DNA from: Massilia violaceinigra
GTDB lineage: Bacteria; Pseudomonadota; Gammaproteobacteria; Burkholderiales; Burkholderiaceae_D
Length of the DNA stretch: 64,000 bases
Assembly: GCF_002752675.1 (NCBI RefSeq)
Contig: NZ_CP024608.1
Coordinates: 5,828,001 to 5,892,000, forward strand
Direction: 5' to 3'
Every line of letters begins with the position of its first letter. Positions within the stretch are counted from its first letter, which is position 1. Below, piece after piece: positions 42,371 to 50,611 of the stretch. The notes beneath the pieces were generated by a model that was not told the DNA's origin, ran no database searches, and saw nothing but the letters and a program-made list of their open reading frames with translations. The translations under genes and the position numbers were made by a program.

Positions 42371-43905
42371 CGCCGCTTCAGGATCGACCCTAGCACGCCG
42401 CGGATAATCTCCCGCCCGACCTGCGAGCCGATGCTGCGCGCCGCCGACTTCACCATTGCCTCCACCGGCGATTGGCGCTTGCTGTTGCCAGCGCCGAAAA
42501 GGCCCCCAAGCATGCCGCCGAAGGACGTGTCGGGTGCACTCTCGGGCGCCTGGCTGCGCGCGCCGCCGGCCGGGGTCCTGACGCGCGGCGCCGGGCTTTC
42601 AGCCTGCTCCGCAGCCGCAGCGCGGGCGGCGATCAATTCGTGCGCCGATTCGCGGTCGATGCCTTGTTCGTACACGCCGGCGACCACGGATTGCGCCATG
42701 GCGCGCTGGCGCCCGGCGTCGTCAATCGGGCCGATCTGCGATGCCGGCGGCAAGATGAACGCGCGCTCGACCATATTCGGCCGCCCTTTCTCGTCGAGGA
42801 AGGAGACAAGTGCTTCGCCCACCTCCAGTTCAGTGATGACCTGGGCGGTATCGAGCGCCGGGTTGGGGCGGAACGTGTCGGCGGCCGCCTTGACCGCTTT
42901 CTGGTCGCGCGGCGTGTACGCACGCAAGGCGTGCTGCACGCGGTTGCCCAGCTGCCCGAGTACGGCGTCGGGAATGTCGAGCGGGTTCTGCGTGATGAAA
43001 AACACGCCGACGCCCTTCGAGCGGATCAGCCGCACCACCTGCTCGATCTTTTGCAGCAAGGGTTTGGGCGCTTCGCTGAACAGCAGATGCGCCTCGTCGA
43101 AGAAAAACACGAGTTTCGGCTTGTCCAGGTCGCCTACCTCGGGCAAGTTTTCAAACAGCTCGGACAGCAGCCACAGCAAAAAAACCGCGTACAGGCGCGG
43201 CGCGTTCATCAGCTTGTCGGCGGCCAGGATGTTGACGATGCCCTTGCCTTGCGCGTCGGTTTGCAGCAAGTCATCGATATTGAGCATCGGTTCGCCGAAA
43301 AAGCGGTCACCGCCCTGCTGCTCGACCGCCACCAGTCCGCGCTGGATGGCGCCGATACTGGCCGCTGAAATGTTGCCGTAGGCCGTGCGGAAATCCGCAG
43401 CGTTGTCGCCCACATGCTGCAGCATGCTGCGCAAATCCTTGATATCGAGCAGCAGCAGGCCATTGTCGTCAGCGATCTTGAACACCAGTTGCAGCACGCC
43501 TTCCTGGGTATCGTTCAGGTTCAACATGCGTGCCAGCAGCAGCGGGCCGAGATCGGAAATCGTGGCGCGCACGGGATGGCCGTTCTCGCCGAACACATCC
43601 CAGAACGTCACCGGACAAGCGGCCCATGCTGGCGCTTCGACGCCCAGTGCGCTCAAGCGCTTTGTCATCTTTTCCGAGGCGGCGCCGGCCTTGGCCATGC
43701 CGGACAGGTCGCCCTTGACGTCCGCCATGAACACCGGCACCCCGATTCCGGACAGCGCCTCGGCGATCACTTGCAAAGTCACCGTCTTGCCGGTACCGGT
43801 TGCGCCGGTGATGCAGCCGTGACGGTTGACCAGCGCCGGCAGCAAATCGAGCAGGCGCGGCGGTTCGGATGCATTGTTTCTGGCAATCGGCAACGGCATG
43901 GACAT
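42367..43905 (-). CDS. HerA/YjgR-like ATPase (DUF853)
   Basis: This 512-aa protein belongs to the YjgR (DUF853) branch of HerA/FtsK-type ATPases. Walker A GATGTGKT is near residue 38, Walker B FFFDEAH near 270, and an arginine-finger-type [29 protein letters not shown] follows; the C-terminal 100 residues are a Gly/Ala-rich tail ending [10 protein letters not shown]. Function is unclear; a DNA translocase-like or nuclease-associated role is usual speculation. Oddity: its TAG stop (42367-42369) lies inside the IS1380 end; before insertion the frame would have run 14 codons further. Confidence 0.85.
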   Translation of the reverse strand: MSMPLPIARNNASEPPRLLDLLPALVNRHGCITGATGTGKTVTLQVIAEALSGIGVPVFMADVKGDLSGMAKAGAASEKMTKRLSALGVEAPAWAACPVTFWDVFGENGHPVRATISDLGPLLLARMLNLNDTQEGVLQLVFKIADDNGLLLLDIKDLRSMLQHVGDNAADFRTAYGNISAASIGAIQRGLVAVEQQGGDRFFGEPMLNIDDLLQTDAQGKGIVNILAADKLMNAPRLYAVFLLWLLSELFENLPEVGDLDKPKLVFFFDEAHLLFSEAPKPLLQKIEQVVRLIRSKGVGVFFITQNPLDIPDAVLGQLGNRVQHALRAYTPRDQKAVKAAADTFRPNPALDTAQVITELEVGEALVSFLDEKGRPNMVERAFILPPASQIGPIDDAGRQRAMAQSVVAGVYEQGIDRESAHELIAARAAAAEQAESPAPRVRTPAGGARSQAPESAPDTSFGGMLGGLFGAGNSKRQSPVEAMVKSAARSIGSQVGREIIRGVLGSILKRR

Positions 43906-44049
43906 GGCGTCAATCTCCTGGGTGCGATGGGATATTCATAGTACCTCATGCCTTTGGCATCGATCGATGCAAGTTTCCCGGCAATGGTCAAAACGTGATT
44001 CAATACGCCCGCGGCGATTTGCCGCAGTTACTCTTCGTCGGAGACCAGA

Positions 44050-44547
44050 ATGCGTTCGATTATTTTTCTTCTTGCCGCATGGCTGTGCGCCAGTGGCGTT
44101 CAGGCCGCAGGTGGCATCACGGCTGGTGGCGTTGTTTTGCTGCAGCCTGAACAGGTGATCGAAGCGAGGGTCAGCGTGGAAAAGCTCGCTCCTTACCTCA
44201 AGCAAGTGGACGCTGCCGCGAGTGGAACATTCAATGCAGCGAAGGGCGTACCCGCCACCGGTGGATTCCTGGTGGTGGCGATTCGTCCGGGACAGCAATC
44301 GAAATTCTGGCTCGATTTCAATCCGCCTCTGCCGCCAGCCGTGGCGAGCGGCCTGATCGCCGCCGCGCAAGGCGTGCAACCGCCTCCCGTCAACGGCGGA
44401 ACAGTGGTGCTCGCGATGAAATATGGTGTCGCCGGTGGCAAGGTGCCAGCGGGTCCGATCCCCTCCCCGGCGGAGTGGGCAACGGTAGCCAAGGCAGCAG
44501 GAAAGCCGCTGGAGATTGGCGATCTCGTCGACCGCATCTGGAAGTAA
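44050..44547 (+). CDS. Small secreted protein, function unknown
   Basis: A clear signal peptide (MRSIIFLLAAWLCASGVQA, cleavage near residue 19-20) leads a 145-residue mature domain without cysteines, rich in Ala/Pro/Val. The pattern TGGFLVVAIRPGQQSKFWLDFNPPLP is the most distinctive block. I recognise no family. It is divergent from the YjgR-like gene with about 140 nt between starts. Confidence 0.65.
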   Translation: MRSIIFLLAAWLCASGVQAAGGITAGGVVLLQPEQVIEARVSVEKLAPYLKQVDAAASGTFNAAKGVPATGGFLVVAIRPGQQSKFWLDFNPPLPPAVASGLIAAAQGVQPPPVNGGTVVLAMKYGVAGGKVPAGPIPSPAEWATVAKAAGKPLEIGDLVDRIWK

Positions 44548-44853
44548 GTGCGGATTGGCGGCCAATTTCTGCTGTTTGCAGGAAAGAACCGGAGGAATGG
44601 CGGCAAAGGACGCCTCGGCCCGCTACCGCCATGCCGTTCGCCGTGCGCTGCCGTTGTGCGCGGGCCGTGCTCATTGCTGGCTGTGAAGGTAATGCCCGAC
44701 CAAGCCAAAACATGGGTTCAACCCGACGGCCAACCGAACTGAGTCTGTGCTGGGCACGTCAGCAACTTGTTACTTTGAACGTTATACTTCATCAGACCCA
44801 GCCGCTTACGTCAACGTTGAGCAGACCAAACCACTTCAATAAGGCATCGATCC
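44548..44853. other. Gene-free stretch
   Basis: No convincing gene, hairpin with T-run or repeat was found in these 306 nt; short frames here lack ribosome sites and conserved patterns. The right end probably contains the promoter of the cyclotransferase-like gene. Confidence 0.4.
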
Positions 44854-45195
44854 ATGACGCAACTTCTCTTTTCGTATGGAACGCTCCAGCAGCGTGATGT
44901 GCAACTGGCCACCTTTGGACGGGAGCTTCGAGGTACCGCCGATCAATTGGTGGGGTTTCATAGTTCGATGGTAAAAATTGAAGACCCGGACGTTGTCAAG
45001 ACGAGTGGAAAGAGTCACCATCCCATCGTCAAACAAACGGGCATTGCGGAACACCTCGTTGCTGGTACTGTCTTCGAGGTGACGAATGATGAACTCGCGC
45101 ATGCAGACCGATATGAAGTATCAGACTACAAGCGCGTCTCAGCTCCACTGTCCTCCGGACGTATGGCTTGGGTTTATGTAGACGCGCGCGCATAG
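44854..45195 (+). CDS. Gamma-glutamylcyclotransferase/AIG2-like protein
   Basis: The 113-aa protein has the fold signature LFSYGTLQQRDVQ at residues 4-16 (substrate-binding YGTL loop), the central VAGTVFEVTNDELAHADRYEVSDYKRV with the conserved Asp/Glu-x-x-E region, and a short WVYVDA end strand. AIG2-like enzymes cyclise gamma-glutamyl amines or peptides, but many bacterial members are uncharacterised. No partner gene is adjacent. Confidence 0.85.
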   Translation: MTQLLFSYGTLQQRDVQLATFGRELRGTADQLVGFHSSMVKIEDPDVVKTSGKSHHPIVKQTGIAEHLVAGTVFEVTNDELAHADRYEVSDYKRVSAPLSSGRMAWVYVDARA

Positions 45196-45382
45196 CGAGG
45201 TCGGCGCCTGGGCAATAGACAGCGGTAAAGTAGTAGAACACTTGAGTCAATTTTGAGCCACCATAGACCCTGTCAGTGGGTTAATTTTCACTCCGCCTCA
45301 ACACCGTAACATGGCAACTCAGTTGCCAGCCGGGACGACGATTGAAAATCGGGAGTTGGCCGCGATCCGTCGCCACCGCACA

Positions 45383-45406
45383 GGCGGGAACGCACGCGTT
45401 CCCGCC
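45383..45406. repeat. REP-like hairpin between convergent genes
   Basis: GGCGGGAACG and CGTTCCCGCC form a perfect 10-bp stem with a 4-nt loop between the cyclotransferase-like gene and prfH (gap 45196-45499, otherwise featureless). The GGCGGGAA core recurs at 49150-49211, so it belongs to a dispersed repeat type and may also end transcription. Confidence 0.5.
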
Positions 45407-45499
45407 AAGTTTGCATCGTAGCCTGCAGCTCGATCAAACACGGCTACCGACTTGCGTGGAATTAACTAGATCAGGGCGATGCCGTGCGCGACCAGTCGT

Positions 45500-46129
45500 T
45501 CAGACTGCCCGCTCCACAAACCCCATTCCCACAAACACCCGTTCCGCGTTGCCGCGTTCCGCCTGAAAGTGGTGCATGCGGCGCTCGGATTTGTTCTTGC
45601 CCTCCTCCGTCTTCGCCAGCTCCCCCAACTTGCTGAGCAACAGCTGCGCCGCAAGCCGCTTGTTGGCATGCTGGCTGCGCTCGGTCTGCACCTTCACCGA
45701 CAAGCCCGATGCCACATGGGTCGCCCGGATCGCGCTGTCGGTCTTGTTCACATGCTGGCCGCCGGGACCCGATGCGCGCGTCGCTTCATACCGGATCTCC
45801 CCGAACTCGGTCGACACGGCCGGCGGCGCAAACGCCGCCCCGCTCAGGAACCAGTTCTTCCGCTTATGCATCTTGCGGTAAGGACTCTCGCAGATCCACT
45901 GGATGCTGCCGCACCAGCGCGCAGCAAGCGCCCCTTCAGGTTCCGCAGGACCGTCCAGCTCCAGCAGCACCGAGCGCAAGGTCCCGCCGACGGGCCCATC
46001 CAACTGTTCCACCACGCTGACCGTCACCCCCGCCTTCTGCGCCTCGCGGCTCAGTTGCGCAAGCGCCTTCGTCACCGCCAGGCAGCACTCCACCGGGCCC
46101 GTATTGGCTGTAATTTGTAACCAGATCAT
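45500..46129 (-). CDS. prfH: Peptide chain release factor-like protein PrfH
   Basis: PrfH is a short class I release-factor relative with the GGQ catalytic domain but no codon-recognition domain. GGQ is in RASGPGGQHVNKTDSAIRATH, and a basic C-terminal region with RSQHANKRLA follows. The N-terminus ITANTGPVECCLAV is typical of PrfH. The ATG at 46129 (209 aa) overlaps the rtcB stop by 1 nt (TGATG), which is more natural than a GTG 9 nt earlier. With RtcB it is known as a module that handles ribosomes with cleaved 16S rRNA decoding centres: PrfH frees the stalled peptide, RtcB reseals the RNA. Confidence 0.93.
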   Translation of the reverse strand: MIWLQITANTGPVECCLAVTKALAQLSREAQKAGVTVSVVEQLDGPVGGTLRSVLLELDGPAEPEGALAARWCGSIQWICESPYRKMHKRKNWFLSGAAFAPPAVSTEFGEIRYEATRASGPGGQHVNKTDSAIRATHVASGLSVKVQTERSQHANKRLAAQLLLSKLGELAKTEEGKNKSERRMHHFQAERGNAERVFVGMGFVERAV

Positions 46130-47322
46130 CAGCAGCACTCCCCACGCGTTTTGTAGGTCAGCACTTGTTTGCTTCTCGATACCACCTTCACCAATCCCGC
46201 GCCCACAAGCGAGCCAAGCACGCTGTCGACATTCTTGTACGCCTGTGGCGCTTCCTCATAAATCAGGGCACGGTCATTGCAGATGACGCGCCCGCCCATC
46301 GACGTGCGGCTCAATTGCGCCGGCGTCGCCAGTTTGTCCAGGCGGCCCTTGCAATCGGTACGCATCCATTTGCGCCCTGCTCCGTGCGCCAGCGAATGCA
46401 GGCTCAGTTCACCGGCCGACAGCACCGGTTCGATCAGATAGCTGTAGTCGTCGCGCGAACCGGGCAACATCACCAGCCCCTGGTCGCTCGGCGTGGCGCC
46501 TTTGCGGTGCAGCCAGCCTGCCTGGCCATCAATGCATGCCGGTGTCACAGTGTTGTGGTGAACGTCGAGCACGCGCACGGCCTCACAACGCAGGCGATGA
46601 AAAATCCGCGCTGCGATCAGCGAGCGATTCACTTCCGCGTATTGCAGCGCTGCGTCGTGTTCGCGCAAATACGCGACCGCTTCCGGGCTGCCGTCGGCCA
46701 GACCGGCGTGACTGTGCGCGTCAACATGCGCGCGCAGAATCACCTGGCCAAGCCCACGCGAGCCGCTGTGCACCAGCAGTTGCAGGCATTTGCGCGTCAG
46801 TGCCGTGCGCCCCATCACCTCTTCATCTTCGACAGCATCGATGGCCTGAAGTTCGGCGAAGTGGTTGCCGCGACCGATGGTGCCGAGCGAGCGCAGCGGC
46901 GCCAAGTCAAGGCCAGCCGCAGCCAGCGATGCCGACAATGCGTCGATGCGTGCCGGCCAGGACGGATCGAGGCGCTCCAGAGCGGCCCATTCCGCCTCGT
47001 CGATCACGTCGTCGAGATTGCCGATCTGCTTGTCGATCTTGTCGAGTTTGGCCTTACCGGCAAGGATATCGGTTTGCCACAGTGCCATGCCGCAGCCGAT
47101 GTCGTTGCCGACCAGTGCCGGATACAGGCGACCGGTGGAAAAGAAGGCGGCCCCGACGGGATAGCCGCGGCCCGGATGCAGGTCGGGCAAGCCGACCACG
47201 CGCTGCATGCCGGCCAGTGCGGCCGTGGTTTTGGTTTGTTGTATTGCTGCGTCTTCGAGCCACAGACGGTCGGACGCGATGATCGAAATACGATCAGAAA
47301 TTTGCTGAACAAAATTGCCCAT
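46129..47322 (-). CDS. rtcB: RNA ligase RtcB, PrfH-associated type
   Basis: RtcB joins 2',3'-cyclic phosphate and 5'-OH RNA ends using GTP and manganese. Visible motifs are the metal site GNDIGCGM, RGNHFAELQ, HSGSRGLGQ and the guanylated-His motif SLAHGAGRKWMRTD. At 397 aa it is shorter than E. coli RtcB and matches the subtype encoded with prfH. The ATG at 47322 is chosen; a TTG 15 nt upstream is possible. No rtcA or rtcR is nearby; the pair with prfH and the location in an IS-rich island suggest horizontal spread. Confidence 0.95.
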   Translation of the reverse strand: MGNFVQQISDRISIIASDRLWLEDAAIQQTKTTAALAGMQRVVGLPDLHPGRGYPVGAAFFSTGRLYPALVGNDIGCGMALWQTDILAGKAKLDKIDKQIGNLDDVIDEAEWAALERLDPSWPARIDALSASLAAAGLDLAPLRSLGTIGRGNHFAELQAIDAVEDEEVMGRTALTRKCLQLLVHSGSRGLGQVILRAHVDAHSHAGLADGSPEAVAYLREHDAALQYAEVNRSLIAARIFHRLRCEAVRVLDVHHNTVTPACIDGQAGWLHRKGATPSDQGLVMLPGSRDDYSYLIEPVLSAGELSLHSLAHGAGRKWMRTDCKGRLDKLATPAQLSRTSMGGRVICNDRALIYEEAPQAYKNVDSVLGSLVGAGLVKVVSRSKQVLTYKTRGECC

Positions 47323-47435
47323 GTGATGCCAATCCAAAAAAAATACGATACGGGATTGGGCGCTGGCGGAGCGCTGACGATTAACTCGTCAAGGGAGGGC
47401 TAAAATGATGCGACAGACGGGCTAATGCCGTCGGT

Positions 47436-47495
47436 TCAGTGCAGGATGTAGCCAGCCAGACCCAGAAAAAGAGCGTTTATGTTCAGTTTTTGCAT
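47436..47495 (-). CDS. Short hydrophobic ORF of 19 codons
   Basis: ATG at 47495 preceded by AAGGAG with 7-nt spacing encodes MQKLNINALFLGLAGYILH and a TGA stop at 47436-47438. The core NALFLGLAGYIL could form a short membrane helix. It lies 114 nt upstream of rtcB on the same strand. The strong ribosome site is the main support; it may be a small membrane peptide or a leader peptide for the rtcB-prfH operon. Confidence 0.5.
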   Translation of the reverse strand: MQKLNINALFLGLAGYILH

Positions 47496-47727
47496 GATCG
47501 ATCTCCTTTTCTAAAATGGTTGGCCTGCTTGGGAGTGCGATAGTAGGTGATTTTTTGCGGCGACGCAAGTACTAATTTGCCATGGTTTTTTTCACGCGCG
47601 GACATTGTTGCTCAACCGAGGTCTGACGCTCATGTCGCTAAGTTAGGCCGTTATCTGACCACAGACTCAAAAACCGTCATTCCCGCAGTGAAGTGACCCA
47701 AGAAAGTTGGACGGTGTTTTGATTAAA

Positions 47728-48525
47728 TCAAAGCGAATGCTGGGTTCGGTATTGCACCGGGCTCAGTCCGTTCAGCTTCATCTTGATACGGCAGTGATTA
47801 TAGTAGTCAATGTACTCGGCCAGACCTTTTTTCAACTCGTCGACGCTACTAAATTTGTTCAGGTGGTAATACTCCGTCTTCAGCACTGCGAAGAAGCTCT
47901 CCATGGCTGCGTTGTCGAGGCAGTTGCCTTTGCGAGACATGCTCTGCACGATGCCTTTCTGCGCCAGCATGTGCTGGTAGGCCGGCATGCGATACTGCCA
48001 TCCCTGATCTGAATGGACGATCGGTTTATCGTCGGCACGCAACTTCCGGAAGGCTTTTTTGAGCATGCCTGTCACCAGTCCGAGTACCGGACGCGTGTCC
48101 ATTTCATACGCTACAATTTCCCCGTTGAACAGGTCCATCACGGGTGATAGATACACTTTCTGACCAGCGACTTTCATCTCGGTGACGTCGGTTGCCCACT
48201 TCTGATTCACCCCCTCTGCGTTGAAATCGCGCAGCAAGATGTTCGGCGCAGTCTTGCCCACTTCCCCCTTGTACGACTTGTATTTCTTGATGCGTACCAG
48301 CGATGTCAGCTTCATTGCCTGCATGCAGCGCTGGACGGTATTGGCGCATGCGCGATGGCCTGCCTTGCGCAGCACGTCAGCGATACGCCGATAGCCCATA
48401 CGCCCCTTGTGTGCCTGATAGGTCGTCTCGATACCCTGCTTCAAGTGCGCATGCTTGTCGCCGTCTTGCGCAACCTTCTTTTGATAGTAAAACGTACTAC
48501 GTTTCAGACCGGTAAGCGCAAGCAA
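47728..48525 (-). CDS. IS3-family transposase OrfB (rve integrase domain)
   Basis: The DDE catalytic domain shows NQKWATDVTEM with the first Asp, SPVMDLFNGEIVAYEM, IVHSDQGWQYRMPAYQ with the second Asp, and DNAAMESFFAVLKTE with the Glu, then the YIDYYNHCRIKMKLNGLSPVQYR end typical of the family. The N-terminal HTH_21 part (GRMGYRRIADVLRKAGH) is present. It is likely made mainly as the OrfAB fusion. All catalytic residues are intact. Confidence 0.93.
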   Translation of the reverse strand: MLALTGLKRSTFYYQKKVAQDGDKHAHLKQGIETTYQAHKGRMGYRRIADVLRKAGHRACANTVQRCMQAMKLTSLVRIKKYKSYKGEVGKTAPNILLRDFNAEGVNQKWATDVTEMKVAGQKVYLSPVMDLFNGEIVAYEMDTRPVLGLVTGMLKKAFRKLRADDKPIVHSDQGWQYRMPAYQHMLAQKGIVQSMSRKGNCLDNAAMESFFAVLKTEYYHLNKFSSVDELKKGLAEYIDYYNHCRIKMKLNGLSPVQYRTQHSL

Positions 48526-48560
48526 CTGCGCAATGGGAAATTGCAGCCTTAACTCGTGGA

Positions 48561-49097
48561 CTATGTGCGCTTTTTGCGCATTGCCGCAGCCTGTTCGGCC
48601 GCTTGAGCTAAGGCTCTCCGCTTTTTTAGAACGGCGACCTCCATCCGTAACTGGTTCAGTTCCACCAGCAACTCTTCACGGCTACGTGTGGCATCACTAT
48701 GCACGCTGGCAGGTGCAACTTGCTTGGGTAAATCAGCCATGCGCTTGGGTCTTCCTCTGGGTTTGCGGATCAGTGGCACTATACCGCCATCACGAAAATC
48801 GCGCTCCCAAACCCCGACGTAGCCCTGCGCGCGAATATTGAACCTGGCCGCCGTTTCCACATACGATAATTTGTTCGCCCACATGTACCGCAAAACCTCA
48901 AGCTTCTCATCGGCGCTGTACTGAACAGACTTCCTCGGTTCAAGGCCAGCTTTGCCGTGATAGCGGTGGAACAGTACCCAACGGCGTACTTGGCCGTAGC
49001 TAACGTTGTTGATGCGGCCTACTTCCTTATAGCCCATCAAGCCACGTACATATTGCTTAGCGATTTTTAGCTTGAATGCCGTCGTATGCTTCGTCAT
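48561..49097 (-). CDS. IS3-family transposase OrfA
   Basis: A 178-aa protein with an N-terminal helix-turn-helix (TTAFKLKIAKQYVRGLMGYKEVGRI), a second HTH and a C-terminal leucine-zipper-like coiled coil (LLVELNQLRMEVAVLKKRRAL), the standard OrfA of the IS150 group. It ends MRKKRT just after the slippery run at 48570-48575. ATG 49097 with GGGGGAAG upstream is preferred to an ATG 33 nt further up inside the IS end. Confidence 0.9.
   Translation of the reverse strand: MTKHTTAFKLKIAKQYVRGLMGYKEVGRINNVSYGQVRRWVLFHRYHGKAGLEPRKSVQYSADEKLEVLRYMWANKLSYVETAARFNIRAQGYVGVWERDFRDGGIVPLIRKPRGRPKRMADLPKQVAPASVHSDATRSREELLVELNQLRMEVAVLKKRRALAQAAEQAAAMRKKRT
48570..48575 (-). promoter_or_regulatory. Probable -1 ribosomal frameshift site OrfA to OrfAB
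   Basis: On the minus strand AAAAAG is read as AAA AAG at the end of orfA. A -1 slip continues AHIVHELRLQFPIAQLLALTG and enters the orfB frame without a stop, as in IS150, giving the fused OrfAB transposase. Confidence 0.65.
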
Positions 49098-49149
49098 CGA
49101 CTTCCCCCAAAAAGTAGAAACGGTGTCCAACTTTTTTGGGTCAGTTCAC

Positions 49150-49211
49150 AGGCGGGAATCCAAGCTCCGCCGCTCCGCAAAGATGCCTTGGATTCCCGCC
49201 TGCGCGGGAAT
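49150..49211. repeat. Palindromic GCGGGAAT repeat cluster
   Basis: AGGCGGGAATCCAAG (49150-49164) is repeated inverted at 49187-49201, and ATTCCCGC (49192-49199) pairs with GCGGGAAT (49204-49211). It is a dispersed palindromic intergenic repeat between the IS3 and IS4 elements. Confidence 0.6.
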
Positions 49212-49314
49212 GACGGAGCTTAACTTAGCAGCATTAAGGTCTGACCCTGACCCATCCCCTCAAATTTCGCTTGTAAACAAGTTGGGATGCTGTTAACTTT
49301 CAATCCCAAAAACG

Positions 49315-49390
49315 GTGCATGCATGGCTGTGTTAGCCCTTTACTTCGTAGCGACCAAACTGCGAAGAAAAGGCACAGACCATGCATGCAC
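49315..49390 (+). promoter_or_regulatory. Inverted repeat that can hide the IS4 transposase start codon
   Basis: GTGCATGCATGG (49315-49326) is perfectly complementary to CCATGCATGCAC (49379-49390), which contains the ATG at 49381. An mRNA reading in from outside the element would fold over its start, as described for IS10 and IS50, limiting transposase made from external transcription. Confidence 0.6.
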
Positions 49391-50568
49391 AGCGAATCAT
49401 ACAGAAATTTTTAGATGAAGATTGCCCGTCGATTCACGTTAAGCGTAGAGCCGGTTTAGCGCTTGTAACTGATGCTGCACAGCGAGGCGGACTCACCTTG
49501 CTTCGGTTGAGCAGGCAAGTCGACAGCGCAACAGCTCTGCGCCATCGAATCAAACAGTGCGACCGGTTGTTGAGCAATGGCCATCTAGAATCGGAGCGCC
49601 CGGAGATTTATCGCGCGCTGGCCAGGCGCGTGTTGCATGAGCACCGCCGTGTGGCAATTATTGTCGACTGGTCGGATCTGTTGAAGGACGTCAGCCAGCA
49701 CGTTCTGCGTGCAACGGTCGTCCTTGAAGGGCGATCCTTCGTGATTTATGAAGAGATCCATGATTCCGATTCCTATAACGTGGCAGCGGTTCATGGCAAA
49801 TTCATGGAGACGCTGCGAACCATTCTTCCGGAGCGATGCGAGCCCATCATTATCACTGACGCTGGCTTTCGCGGCACTTGGTTTAGGATGCTCAATAAAC
49901 TGAAGTTTGCCTGGATCGGCCGTGTGCGTAATCGTGAGCAGATGCTTCTGCGGGGAAGCGAGGAGTGGGTTGACTGTCAGCAGTTGTATCCCCGTGCACG
50001 CAAGCACGCGCAGGATCTCGGCATCGTTGACCATGTCAAAAGTGCCCCCGTCAAATGTCGTATGGTCTTGACAAAAAAAGATGGAAAAGGTCGGCAGAAC
50101 AAAACTGCATTCGGCGAGAAAAAACAAAGCGCGCATAGTAAAAAGCAGGCCAAGGGGCAACGCGAGCCGTGGCTGCTCGCCGTGTCCACCAAGTTAGCCG
50201 CCCTTAATGCCGATGAGATCGTCAAGTGGTACGAGTGCCGGATGCAAATTGAACAAACCTTCCGAGACTTGAAAAACCCCCAATGGGGAATGGGACTGCG
50301 CGACAGCCAGACACGCAAACCACGACGTCTCAAGGCGTTGTTGCTCATCGCCGCATTACTCAGCTTCGCGTTCTGGCTAATCGGCCTGGCTGCCCTTGCC
50401 CGAGGATTTCGCATTCAATATGGCAGTCTAGCGAAGGCTTCACAAACCGTATCCATACTTACGCTTGCTCGTCGTTGGATCGACGAGCATCAAAAGCGAA
50501 TGACTCTCCCTGAACTTGCTCAGGCCCTCACCCAGCTACGACATATGATCAAGACATATGACATTTGA
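49381..50568 (+). CDS. IS4-family transposase
   Basis: The 395-aa DDE transposase has the first Asp in IIVDWSDLL, the second in IITDAGFRGTWFRML and the YREK-type signature in YECRMQIEQTFRDLKN (Y-2-R-3-E-6-K), specific to the IS4 family. A long basic insert of Gln/Lys/Arg-rich residues (about 240-265) lies before it. The frame is complete. Its ATG is inside the inverted repeat described separately. Confidence 0.93.
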   Translation: MHAQRIIQKFLDEDCPSIHVKRRAGLALVTDAAQRGGLTLLRLSRQVDSATALRHRIKQCDRLLSNGHLESERPEIYRALARRVLHEHRRVAIIVDWSDLLKDVSQHVLRATVVLEGRSFVIYEEIHDSDSYNVAAVHGKFMETLRTILPERCEPIIITDAGFRGTWFRMLNKLKFAWIGRVRNREQMLLRGSEEWVDCQQLYPRARKHAQDLGIVDHVKSAPVKCRMVLTKKDGKGRQNKTAFGEKKQSAHSKKQAKGQREPWLLAVSTKLAALNADEIVKWYECRMQIEQTFRDLKNPQWGMGLRDSQTRKPRRLKALLLIAALLSFAFWLIGLAALARGFRIQYGSLAKASQTVSILTLARRWIDEHQKRMTLPELAQALTQLRHMIKTYDI

Positions 50569-50611
50569 GGGGAAGGGTCAGGGTCTGACCCCGGTTAAGC
50601 AACATGTTGAC

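Larger units (their letters stand above)
47694..49143 (-). mobile_element. IS3-family (IS150-like) insertion sequence
   Basis: The 1450-bp element has inverted ends beginning TGACCCAAGAAAGTTGGAC (47694-47712) and its near-identical complement at 49125-49143. It encodes orfA and orfB in overlapping frames. The 3-bp flanks (AAG and GTT) differ, so no target duplication is seen. The flanks contain halves of a GCGGGAAT-type palindromic repeat, suggesting insertion into or beside such a repeat. Confidence 0.88.
49238..50590 (+). mobile_element. IS4-family insertion sequence
   Basis: The 1353-bp element has 28-bp inverted ends at 49238-49265 and 50563-50590 with 26 matching positions; the outer part reads GGTCTGACC or GGTCAGACC. 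No clear target duplication was found. It encodes one transposase and has a start-codon hairpin. Confidence 0.82.

Noticed and set aside
47688..49150. Target-site duplication for the IS3 element
   Set aside because: The bases flanking both ends (AAG and GTT) do not match, so no duplication is claimed.
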